NCBI GenBank assembly: GCA_900758075.1
Contig: CAAEQF010000193.1
Span: 1-8,810 of the forward strand
Source of the DNA: Coriobacteriia bacterium
GTDB lineage: Bacteria; Actinomycetota; Coriobacteriia; Coriobacteriales; QAMH01
Reading direction: 5' to 3'
DNA: 8,810 bases
In this document: in pieces, positions 1-5,444 of the stretch
Numbering within the stretch: the stretch's first letter is position 1
How the letters are laid out: every line of letters starts with the position of its first letter
Made by a program: the position numbers and the translations under genes
The notes under the pieces: model-generated
The model's input: the letters and a program-made list of their open reading frames with translations, nothing else
What the model was told of the DNA's origin: nothing
The model's database searches: none

Positions 1-380
1 CCTACTGGGCGTCGTCGTATTTCGAGGTCCCCTCGATGCGCAGGCGCCATCCCAAGCCGACCGTGGGCATGTCGGTCGCCACGGCAGAGCGTCTCGGGCT
101 TGCCGAGGGCGACGAGGTGCTCATCTCGCGCCAGGACACCCCCGAGCTGGAGATCTTGCAGTATGTGCACCTCGAGAATATGGTCGACGGCGTGGTATCT
201 GCCGAGTACGGTTGGTGGTACCCTGAGCGGAGGGCCGGGGCGCCGGATTACTCGGGCTGCTTCGAGTCCAACGTCAACCTCCTCACGAGGGGGACGGTCC
301 CCATGGATCCCGAGCCCCTGATCGGAACATGGATCTACAACGGCATTCCCTGCTGTATCAGAAAGAAAGAGAGGGAGTAA
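1..380 (+). CDS. Molybdopterin-dependent oxidoreductase (DMSO reductase family), C-terminal end, 5' partial
   Basis: The reading frame is open from the window edge (first full codon at base 3) to TAA at 378-380, so only the last ~125 residues of a much larger protein are seen. They match the C-terminal molydopterin-dinucleotide-binding domain of the DMSO reductase superfamily: HPKPTVGMS, then a hydrophobic turn with AERLGLAEGDEV, then AEYGWWYPE, ESNVNLLT, a DPEP segment and a final IPCCIRKK. The GWW(F/Y)PE ... SN(I/V)N.LT ending is shared, to my knowledge, by acetylene hydratase-like and gut catechol-dehydroxylase-like enzymes as well as some thiosulfate/polysulfide reductases, so the substrate cannot be told. 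The domain caps the bis-MGD cofactor; the catalytic metal ligand and N-terminal Fe-S motif lie upstream of the window. The next gene starts at the base after the stop, so the two are almost certainly cotranscribed. Confidence 0.85.
   Translation, partial: YWASSYFEVPSMRRRHPKPTVGMSVATAERLGLAEGDEVLISRQDTPELEILQYVHLENMVDGVVSAEYGWWYPERRAGAPDYSGCFESNVNLLTRGTVPMDPEPLIGTWIYNGIPCCIRKKERE
371..377 (+). promoter_or_regulatory. Ribosome binding site for the GTG-started DUF2064 gene
   Basis: GAGGGAG lies inside the last codons of the molybdoenzyme gene, 3 bases before the GTG at 381 (the TAA stop fills the gap). It supports GTG 381 as the start and suggests translational coupling. Confidence 0.5.
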
Positions 381-1310
381 GTGAAAAAGAAGTACGCGAT
401 TCTCATCTTCTCCAAGCCCCCGATTCCCGGCCTGGTCAAGACCAGGCTCACCCGCTCCCGCGGCGGCACATTCACCGACGAGCAGGCGGCGCAGTTCTTC
501 AAGCGCAGCCTGTGGGACGTGACCGAGCTCGCCTGCTGGTGCATGGACGACCTCGAGGAAGCCAACAGGCGCGAGCGTGAGCGCGACGCCGGGGCTCCCG
601 AGCGCAGCTACGACCTGTTCATCTCCACAACGCCGGCAAAAAACATCGAGCTCATGCGTGAGACCCTCGACGAGATCGGCCCGTGGCCGCGCGAGATCCA
701 CTACATGTCCGACAAGGGCACGTCGTTCGACGAGCATTTTGACGGCGCCTTCCAGGAGATCTTCGACCAGGGCTACGAGGCCATCGTCTCCATCGGCGCC
801 GACATCCCCACGCTGCCGCGCACGCACGTGACGCAGGCGTTCCAGTGGCTCGACTACTTCAGCGAGGTTCTGGGCACGCCGGGCTTCGTGCAGGCTCCGT
901 GCCAGGAGTGCGGCACGTCGCTCGTCGGCTTCAACTACGACACGCCCATCAACCACGAGGGCATCTACTACAACATGGACGGGCGTCCCGCGCTGGACGG
1001 CTACCGCGAGAAGCTCACCGAGAAGAACATCCCCAATGCGTACCTGTCTCCCGTCGCCGACGTCGACGAGATCGAGGACCTTGCGCATGCGCTTTCGTGC
1101 GCGCGTGCCCTCGAGTGCGCGTCCAAGTTCCAGACCGACATCTACGTGCCGCGCCGCGTGCTCGCGTGGGCAGACTACCTGGGCATCAGGTCGGTCGCTC
1201 CGCCAAACGACAACCACGACCCGCGCCAGTACATGGACAACCCGGATTCCGAGGAACTGGGCGAGGATGTCGCGGAGCTCAAGCCCGAGCCGACTGACGG
1301 CATTCTCTAG
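381..1310 (+). CDS. DUF2064 / rSAM-associated transferase-1 family protein (GT-A-fold nucleotide-sugar or nucleotidyl transferase-like)
   Basis: The 309-residue protein starts at GTG. The N-terminal motif FSKPPIPGLVKTRL (residues 10-23) is the signature of the DUF2064 / TIGR04282 family, a GT-A-like fold that binds a nucleoside diphosphate substrate. IGADIPTL (138-145) is the metal/nucleotide Asp motif (family form IGsDcPxL), and VADVDEIEDL (225-234) matches the closing DvDtpeDL motif. Members often sit beside radical SAM genes, as here (next gene), and some have been assigned to arsenosugar biosynthesis; no arsenic genes are visible here. Two things are odd. The usual GPxxDGGYxLxG loop reads APCQECGTSLVG (172-183), so the DGG is replaced by ECG. 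The protein is also about 90 residues longer than the common ~210-220, with a charged insert near 58-76 (many Arg/Glu) and an acidic C-terminal extension (~235-309). The cytoplasmic location is inferred from the lack of a signal or membrane segment. The family call is firm; the substrate is unknown. Confidence 0.8.
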   Translation: MKKKYAILIFSKPPIPGLVKTRLTRSRGGTFTDEQAAQFFKRSLWDVTELACWCMDDLEEANRRERERDAGAPERSYDLFISTTPAKNIELMRETLDEIGPWPREIHYMSDKGTSFDEHFDGAFQEIFDQGYEAIVSIGADIPTLPRTHVTQAFQWLDYFSEVLGTPGFVQAPCQECGTSLVGFNYDTPINHEGIYYNMDGRPALDGYREKLTEKNIPNAYLSPVADVDEIEDLAHALSCARALECASKFQTDIYVPRRVLAWADYLGIRSVAPPNDNHDPRQYMDNPDSEELGEDVAELKPEPTDGIL

Positions 1311-1320
1311 GTGCTGACAC

Positions 1321-1358
1321 GCGACCCCCGGATTTTGTCAGTTCGGGGGTCGCTTTTT
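1321..1358 (+). terminator. Intrinsic terminator between the DUF2064 and radical SAM genes
   Basis: A perfect 10-bp GC-rich stem, GCGACCCCCG (1321-1330) with CGGGGGTCGC (1344-1353), has a 13-nt loop and is followed at once by TTTTT (1354-1358). It lies 11 bases after the DUF2064 stop. The Shine-Dalgarno of the next gene begins only a few bases after the T run, leaving no room for a separate promoter, so the radical SAM gene appears to be expressed by partial read-through. Confidence 0.85.
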
Positions 1359-1361
1359 CAT

Positions 1362-1366
1362 AGGAG
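1362..1366 (+). promoter_or_regulatory. Ribosome binding site that fixes the radical SAM start
   Basis: AGGAG lies 7 bases before ATG 1374. The alternative in-frame GTG at 1311 would make the protein's first 21 residues encode the terminator hairpin and lacks this site, so 1374 is preferred. Confidence 0.7.
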
Positions 1367-1373
1367 CAACTAC

Positions 1374-2717
1374 ATGACCGAGAAAAGAGACCTTCACAAG
1401 GTGCACGCGCTTTGCCCGCACTGCCTGAAGACGCTTCCGGCGCAGGTGTATGCGGATGAGGACAACAAAGTCTGGATGACGCGCACCTGTCCCGAGCACG
1501 GCGAGTTCACGACCTACCTCTCGCCGAACGCCGACCATTACCAGTGGCTGCGCAGCATGCACACGGATGTCACGCGCCCGAAGGTGATGGACCAGGAGAT
1601 CGTCGGCGAATGCTGCAAGAGCTGCGGGCTGTGCAAACGCCACCTGCGCCGTGGCACGCTCGTCGAGATCGAGGTCACGCGCCGCTGCAACGCGAAGTGC
1701 CCGGTGTGCTTCATGAGCGCGGACTTTCCGACGCACGGCATCAGCTACGACGAGATCGAGGGCCTCGTTACGACGCTTGCCGAGAAGGTCGGGCCCGAGA
1801 CGGGTCTGCAGATCACCGGTGGCGAGCCGACGATACGCCCCGACCTCGACGAGATCGTCATGATGGCGCGCCGCCATGGCTTCGTCGGGATCGAGATCAA
1901 TACGAACGGTATCGTCATCGGGCGCTCCAAGGAGTACCTCCAGAAGCTCGTCGACGCCGGCATCACGGGCATATACCTGAGCTTCGACGGCGTGGACGAG
2001 GACCCGTACGAGAAGATCTGCGGCAACGGCGCGATGCTTGCCGACAAGATGGCGGCAATCCAGAACTGCCGCGAGGTCGGCATCCAGATGGTGCTGTGCA
2101 TGACGATCGTCAAGGGCGTGAACGACGACCTGGTGGGCGAGGTCATCGACTTTGCCTGGGAGAACTCCGACGTCGTGATCGGCGTCGCGCTGCAGCCGGC
2201 GTTCATGTCTGGCCGTTTCGAGCCCGAGACCTACGCGGACTACACGGCGGGCGACACCATCTTCGACATCGAGAAGCAGACCAACGGGCGCATCAAGGTG
2301 CAAGACATCATGCCGCTCGGCTGCTCGGACCCGATGTGCGATACCGGAACCTTCCTCGTCGCGGCAGAAGACGGGGGCTACGTCCCCGCCACGCGCGATC
2401 TCACGCGCGAGGAATACCTCGAGTACTTCGACCCGACGAGCCCACAGGGCTCGGTGCTGCCCGATATCCTCTACAAGAAGGGCGTCGACCTGAACAAGGG
2501 CATCAGCCTCATCATCATGGACTACATGGACGCGATGACCGCGACGATGGAGCGCATGAGCGAGTGCTCGATGCAGGTGGCGATGAAGGACGGGCGCGTC
2601 ATCCCGTTTTGCAGCTATCAGATGACCAACGCTGCGGGCGAGCGTCTCTACGAGATGTGGGGGACGGGACCGACGGAGTTCGAGCATCCCGGCGACGAGC
2701 TCTACCACGAGGACTAG
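1374..2717 (+). CDS. Radical SAM protein of the MJ0619 / tetraether lipid synthase (Tes)-like type
   Basis: The 447-residue protein has the radical SAM motif CNAKCPVC (C105, C109, C112) and GGEPT (149-153), which binds the methionine end of SAM. The rest follows the MJ0619/Tes layout closely: an N-terminal metal-binding module CPHC (C14, C17) with CPEHG (C39); ECCKSCGLCKRH (C80, C81, C84, C87) just before the core, equivalent to the family's CxxxCGLCxxH; CSDPMC (C317, C322) followed by GGYVPATRDL; and a C-terminal CSM ... GRVIPFCSY pair (C398, C413). In archaeal Tes these extra cysteines hold a rubredoxin-like iron and auxiliary [4Fe-4S] clusters. MJ0619 was first described as a pterin (dihydrohydroxymethylpterin) methylase and later as joining lipid tails by C-C bonds; which chemistry, if either, applies here cannot be read from the sequence. 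It is shorter than MJ0619 (~500 residues). Neighbours are a DUF2064 transferase and a molybdoenzyme; no lipid genes are visible. A cytoplasmic enzyme is inferred. Confidence 0.82.
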   Translation: MTEKRDLHKVHALCPHCLKTLPAQVYADEDNKVWMTRTCPEHGEFTTYLSPNADHYQWLRSMHTDVTRPKVMDQEIVGECCKSCGLCKRHLRRGTLVEIEVTRRCNAKCPVCFMSADFPTHGISYDEIEGLVTTLAEKVGPETGLQITGGEPTIRPDLDEIVMMARRHGFVGIEINTNGIVIGRSKEYLQKLVDAGITGIYLSFDGVDEDPYEKICGNGAMLADKMAAIQNCREVGIQMVLCMTIVKGVNDDLVGEVIDFAWENSDVVIGVALQPAFMSGRFEPETYADYTAGDTIFDIEKQTNGRIKVQDIMPLGCSDPMCDTGTFLVAAEDGGYVPATRDLTREEYLEYFDPTSPQGSVLPDILYKKGVDLNKGISLIIMDYMDAMTATMERMSECSMQVAMKDGRVIPFCSYQMTNAAGERLYEMWGTGPTEFEHPGDELYHED

Positions 2718-2744
2718 GGCTCAAGCCCACACGGAGCTCTAGCC

Positions 2745-2853
2745 TGCGCGAAAACCGTGGCAGTGCCACACATGTGACGCAAAATGCGCGGGAAACGTGG
2801 CAGTGCCACACATCCCACGTCGGATGCGCGGGAACTGTGGCAGTGCCACACAT
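2745..2853. repeat. Three-copy repeat block with exact 40-bp period and palindromic core
   Basis: Copies begin at 2745, 2785 and 2825. Each has a ~29-bp conserved part (TGCGCG, a purine-rich variable stretch, then GTGGCAGTGCCACACAT) and an 11-bp less conserved part. The core GTGGCAGTGCCAC is a perfect inverted repeat about one central base; in copy 3 it extends to TGTGGCAGTGCCACA. The block fills the gap between the convergent radical SAM gene (ends 2717) and LuxR gene (ends 2883). Read on the - strand each core is a short GTGGC-ACT-GCCAC hairpin followed by a more or less T-rich tract (TTTT after copy 1), so it could stop leftward transcription. The same unit recurs at 7265-7333. Confidence 0.9.
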
Positions 2854-2882
2854 CCCATGCAAGTCGCGTGGGGGGCAGCGCG

Positions 2883-3671
2883 TTACATGCTCTTGTTGGA
2901 GAACAAGGTCTCGAGCTGCGATCTCTTGTTGACTCCGAGCTTCGAGTAGGCGTTGTAGAGATGCTTGCGTGCGGTAGATGGGCTGATACTCAGCCGCTCG
3001 GCAATCTCTTCGTCCGCTCCACCGAGTGCGGCAAGTTCCGCGACTTGATACTCGCGGATAGTAAGACCGTATCGGTCCATAGCCTCGTCGCGCGAGAGGC
3101 GGTTTTCCTCAACGAGCTCGTGCTGTAGCTGATTGAACCGAATCGCGAACAGTCTGGCTAACTTGTTGCAGACTAATAGCTCCACATCGGAGAAGTCGCC
3201 TTCAGACTTTGATCGGAACAGGGTATACGACCCTTTGAGCTTGCCGTTTTCTGTCATATTGACGCGCATTCCCCAATGCACGTCCTCTTTTTGGTAGATG
3301 TCCTTGTAGACACGCAAGTTCTCGAGCGATTCTTGATCGATGATGTCGGAATCGCGAAACGCACAGTCGGCAGCCTTGAGGTTCATTCGGTTGAATATCC
3401 AGTCGACATCCATGTAGGGGCCGTTGATGAAGGTGTCTAAATAGTGGACAGTTGATCCATATTGGTAGAACTGCCCAAATTTCACATTGCCCGGAACATA
3501 GTCATCGAACACGAAGAGCATACACTGCTTGCATGGAACCAACGCCACCAGGCAAGCGAGACTTTCCTGGGCAAACTCGTCTATGCTCGTGCTCCGCATG
3601 ATGCGAAGCGAGCCTTCGTACATGGTTTCCCAAAGTTGACTTGGTATTTGTGCCAATGTAATCCCCCTCAA
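2883..3671 (-). CDS. LuxR-type transcriptional regulator with N-terminal sensor-like domain
   Basis: The C-terminal ~57 residues (about 200-257 of 262) form a LuxR/GerE helix-turn-helix: LTIREYQVAELAALGGADEEIA, then the recognition helix region SISPSTARKHLYNAYSKLGV, then the end NKRSQLETLF. The N-terminal ~190 residues have no membrane segment and a pattern compatible with a GAF-like or autoinducer-like fold (RVNMTENGKLKGSYTLFRS, then DFSDVELLVCNKLARLFAIRF), so it is probably a soluble ligand-sensing regulator rather than the multi-helix membrane LuxR proteins common in Coriobacteriia. Several cysteines (CKQC, AADC) are present, with no clear metal site. The frame is open up to an ATG at 3731, but that ATG has no good ribosome site. 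TTG at 3671 has AGGAGAGG 7 bases upstream, and TTG at 3656 has AGGGGG 6 bases upstream; I prefer 3671. The gene is divergent from the membrane protein/transporter/amidohydrolase genes and probably controls them. It is visibly AT-richer than the flanking genes. Confidence 0.88.
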   Translation of the reverse strand: MRGITLAQIPSQLWETMYEGSLRIMRSTSIDEFAQESLACLVALVPCKQCMLFVFDDYVPGNVKFGQFYQYGSTVHYLDTFINGPYMDVDWIFNRMNLKAADCAFRDSDIIDQESLENLRVYKDIYQKEDVHWGMRVNMTENGKLKGSYTLFRSKSEGDFSDVELLVCNKLARLFAIRFNQLQHELVEENRLSRDEAMDRYGLTIREYQVAELAALGGADEEIAERLSISPSTARKHLYNAYSKLGVNKRSQLETLFSNKSM

Positions 3672-3678
3672 GCAGTTT

Positions 3679-3686
3679 CCTCTCCT
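3679..3686 (-). promoter_or_regulatory. Ribosome binding site for TTG-started LuxR gene
   Basis: On the - strand this reads AGGAGAGG, 7 bases before TTG 3671. A second site, AGGGGG (3663-3668), stands 6 bases before an in-frame TTG at 3656. Either one explains translation better than the ATG at 3731. Confidence 0.5.
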
Positions 3687-3696
3687 GCGTTGGAAA

Positions 3697-3702
3697 AGTA
3701 TA
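3697..3702 (-). promoter_or_regulatory. Possible -10 element of the LuxR gene
   Basis: On the - strand this reads TATACT (five of six matches to TATAAT), about 25 bases upstream of TTG 3671 and 11 bases upstream of its ribosome site. No good -35 is seen 16-18 bases further upstream, so an activator may be needed. If real, the ATG at 3731 would lie upstream of the transcript start. Confidence 0.3.
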
Positions 3703-3716
3703 TAGACTGAATTAGG

Positions 3717-3770
3717 CAGATTTCTACTCATAAGCCTGGATAGCTGCCGATAATGGTGTCAGTTTCTACT
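3717..3770. promoter_or_regulatory. Direct repeat pair in the divergent promoter region, candidate regulator sites
   Basis: CAGATTTCTACT (3717-3728) and CAGTTTCTACT (3760-3770) share the 8-mer TTTCTACT with starts at 3721 and 3763. They are 42 bp apart, about four helical turns, on the same strand, between the divergent LuxR and membrane-protein genes. This suits two same-face operators for the LuxR protein, but is only a pattern match. Confidence 0.35.
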
Positions 3771-3771
3771 G

Positions 3772-3801
3772 TTGAACAGGTATTTCGCACCCTTCTATCT
3801 T
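3772..3801 (+). promoter_or_regulatory. Possible promoter for the membrane protein/transporter/amidohydrolase genes
   Basis: TTGAAC (3772-3777) and TATCTT (3796-3801) are separated by 18 bases and resemble -35 and -10 boxes imperfectly. The transcript would start near 3808, giving a ~70-base leader before ATG 3879. The -35 lies next to the second TTTCTACT repeat, where an activator could contact polymerase. Confidence 0.3.
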
Positions 3802-3813
3802 TTCATTGCGGTC

Positions 3814-3832
3814 AAGTCTCATGAGGAGACTT
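3814..3832. repeat. Perfect inverted repeat in the leader of the membrane protein gene
   Basis: AAGTCTC (3814-3820) and GAGACTT (3826-3832) flank ATGAG. The overlapping CTCATGAG (3818-3825) and TTCGCGAA (3831-3838) are also palindromic. It could be an operator or an RNA hairpin downstream of the proposed promoter. A weaker TCTTGAAAAA / TTTTT(G)CAAGA pairing follows at 3842-3863, directly before the ribosome site. Confidence 0.45.
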
Positions 3833-3864
3833 CGCGAAAGGTCTTGAAAAACTTTTTGCAAGAG

Positions 3865-3871
3865 AGGAAGG
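3865..3871 (+). promoter_or_regulatory. Ribosome binding site for the small membrane protein
   Basis: AGGAAGG stands 7 bases before ATG 3879, which fixes this start. Confidence 0.6.
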
Positions 3872-3878
3872 AAAGAAC

Positions 3879-4385
3879 ATGAAGGGTCCTGCGTGGTACG
3901 GTCGAATCGTCAACTGCATCATGAACATCTTGATGTGCGCACTGCTGGCAACATATGTGCTGTGGACAGTGCAAAACATCCCGGGTAATGAGTCGTTGCC
4001 GATTCTAACCCCTCTATCTTGGTTCGTGTCCTTTATCGATAGCTTCTTCGTGGGGATGTTCGTTGGGGATTTCATTCCCGCATTTGCCTGGGGGCAGAAG
4101 CTGGCGGGTGCCCTCAAGCTCAAGGGGCTTCCCAACTACCTCGTCTCTGTGTTCGTGCTGGCTTTCGTGATGGTCACTTCCATCAGCTTCATCTGCACCT
4201 TCATCAGCAACGTCCAGACCATCGGCATGGCAGGTGTCATCTCGACCTGGCTCCTTGTCTACCCTGTGCTGCTCGGCCTCGGCTATCTGCTTCAGCTGTG
4301 CACGCTTTGGGCGGCGTTCAGGATTGCCGCCGCGATATCGGGCTTCGATCCTGCCAAGGCCACGCCTTCTAACGCGGAAGCCTGA
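3879..4385 (+). CDS. Small integral membrane protein, function unknown
   Basis: The 168-residue protein has about four hydrophobic helices: ~9-31, ~45-70, ~85-112 and ~118-152. The first and third are each followed by a loop and a second helix, which looks like an internal duplication of a two-helix unit (VNCIMNILMCALL ... SFIDSFFVGMFVGDFIPAF versus VSVFVLAFVMVTSISFI ... ISTWLLVYPVLLGLGYLL). The paired-helix layout with an N-x-x-M-N start recalls the DUF2798-type membrane proteins, but I am not certain of membership. The short tails and the K/R-rich WGQKLAGALKLKGLPN loop (~71-86) give a likely positive-inside orientation. No catalytic motif is visible. It is the first gene of a probable operon with an EamA transporter and an amidohydrolase, so it may help sense or move the same compound; this is inference from position only. 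The ATG start is supported by AGGAAGG upstream. Confidence 0.75.
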   Translation: MKGPAWYGRIVNCIMNILMCALLATYVLWTVQNIPGNESLPILTPLSWFVSFIDSFFVGMFVGDFIPAFAWGQKLAGALKLKGLPNYLVSVFVLAFVMVTSISFICTFISNVQTIGMAGVISTWLLVYPVLLGLGYLLQLCTLWAAFRIAAAISGFDPAKATPSNAEA

Positions 4386-4430
4386 TTAGGGCGTACTCGG
4401 CGTCAAGGTAAATCTCGAACGAAGTAAAGG

Positions 4431-4435
4431 AAAGG
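4431..4435 (+). promoter_or_regulatory. Ribosome binding site for the EamA transporter
   Basis: AAAGG, within the purine run AAAGGAAAGG (4426-4435), stands 7 bases before ATG 4443. The 57-bp gap after the previous stop shows no terminator, consistent with one transcript. Confidence 0.5.
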
Positions 4436-4442
4436 TTGCACG

Positions 4443-5375
4443 ATGGGTGATAGGAAGGGCATCGCGTTTGCGGCGGCAGGATGTGCTGCACTCGCGGGGC
4501 TTTCGTACGGGTGCTCTGGAACGGTAAGCCAGCTATTCGCTGTCCAGGGCCTGAGCGTTGGAAATATCACTGTCGTCCAGTTTCTGCTGTCGACACTCAT
4601 GCTCGCGGTGCCCGTTGCTGTTAGATACCATGATTTCCCCTCTGCTAGAGAGACTCTCAAACTTCTGGTGGTCGGTCTGTTTCAGCCGGGCGCGGCTATT
4701 TGCTACTACTCTGCGATAAGTATGCTCACAGTGGGGCAAGCAACGGCGATGCAGTTCCAGTACGTGTGGATGGCAGTCGTCATCCAGTGCATCGTCGAGA
4801 GGACTGCACCCAAGAAGATTGCGGTGGCCAGTTCGTTGCTGGTAGTGTTGGGCACGATTTTTGGCAGCGGCATCGCCGACGAGTTCCTCCTGGGGACTTC
4901 GGGCGGCCTGAGTCTCGCCGGCCTTGGGTTCGGCATAGCCTGTGCCTTCTTCTATGCCATATTCCTGTACTTCAATGGGGTCGTCGCGTCGGAGACGCAT
5001 CCCATCACGCGCTCGTTCGTCATCAGCATCTCGGGCGTGATCGTCTCGAGCTTGCTCTATTCCAGCACGTACGTGGACGTTGCGGCCAACCCCCTGGCAT
5101 TCGTCCCTTGCGGAATCGTGATGGGCTGCCTGACCCTGATTGTTCCCGTGATGTGCCTGTCGTTTGCCTCGAGGCATCTCGATGGGAGCAGGGTCGCGCT
5201 GCTGACCTCGCTTGAGTTGCCGGCTGCAGCCTTGTCCGGGTTCCTCGTTTTGGGCGACTCGTTGTCGGTGCTCGTTATCGCGGGAATCGTCGTAATTCTT
5301 GCCGCGGTCATCATCTCTGCAAAAGACGGTGATGCGGCTGAACAGGAAAACGATGCTGTTCGGGAAGCGGTCTAG
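4443..5375 (+). CDS. EamA/DMT-superfamily transporter (drug/metabolite transporter type)
   Basis: The 310-residue protein has about ten transmembrane helices: ~7-27, 40-60, 73-93, 97-117, 124-144, 154-176, 188-208, 218-240, 248-270 and 273-293. They are arranged as two five-helix EamA halves, the usual length for the family (~300). Family features include GLSYGCSGTVSQLFA in helix 1, the acidic/basic ERTAPKK loop between helices 4 and 5 (~120), and LTSLELPAAALSGFLVLGDSLS near 252-274, the equivalent of the ePvxaxllgxlxlgE signature with Asp for the common Glu. The charged, hydrophilic C-terminal tail (~294-310) is probably cytoplasmic. EamA proteins mostly export or exchange amino acids, nucleosides and small metabolites; the substrate cannot be read. 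Position before a YtcJ-type amidohydrolase suggests that it handles the substrate or product of that enzyme. The ATG start fits the purine-rich site upstream. Confidence 0.9.
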   Translation: MGDRKGIAFAAAGCAALAGLSYGCSGTVSQLFAVQGLSVGNITVVQFLLSTLMLAVPVAVRYHDFPSARETLKLLVVGLFQPGAAICYYSAISMLTVGQATAMQFQYVWMAVVIQCIVERTAPKKIAVASSLLVVLGTIFGSGIADEFLLGTSGGLSLAGLGFGIACAFFYAIFLYFNGVVASETHPITRSFVISISGVIVSSLLYSSTYVDVAANPLAFVPCGIVMGCLTLIVPVMCLSFASRHLDGSRVALLTSLELPAAALSGFLVLGDSLSVLVIAGIVVILAAVIISAKDGDAAEQENDAVREAV

Positions 5376-5444
5376 ACGAGATTGCAGTTTCCGTTGCCGA
5401 ACGCATGAGAACATGAAACCCTCGGTTATTGAAAGAAGCAGAAC

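Noticed and set aside
1335..1363. Promoter for the radical SAM gene with TTGTCA as -35
   Set aside because: TTGTCA lies in the terminator loop but no acceptable -10 follows at 16-18 bp, and the transcript would begin after the ribosome site.
1311..1373. Upstream GTG start for the radical SAM protein
   Set aside because: The added 21 codons are the terminator hairpin and T run; ATG 1374 has a good ribosome site and leads directly into the family N-terminus.
1338..2708. Long leftward frame (456 residues) opposite the radical SAM gene
   Set aside because: It is rich in Arg, His, Ala and Val as expected of antisense high-GC frames, has no domain, and lies opposite a gene with clear motifs.
2745..2853. 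CRISPR array
   Set aside because: The conserved unit is 29 bp and spaced regularly, but the intervening parts are only 11 bp and one of them is identical at the second locus. There are only two or three copies and no cas gene nearby.
2599..2862. Leftward 87-residue frame across the first repeat block
   Set aside because: It runs from the end of the radical SAM gene through the repeats; its sequence is the translated repeat (VWHCH, CVALP-type segments) and has no ribosome site. Similar frames at 7151-7333 and 7170-7520 are rejected for the same reason.
1544..2932. Long rightward frame (462 residues) overlapping the radical SAM gene
   Set aside because: It is an Arg-rich shadow in another frame that continues through the repeats and into the antisense of the LuxR gene.
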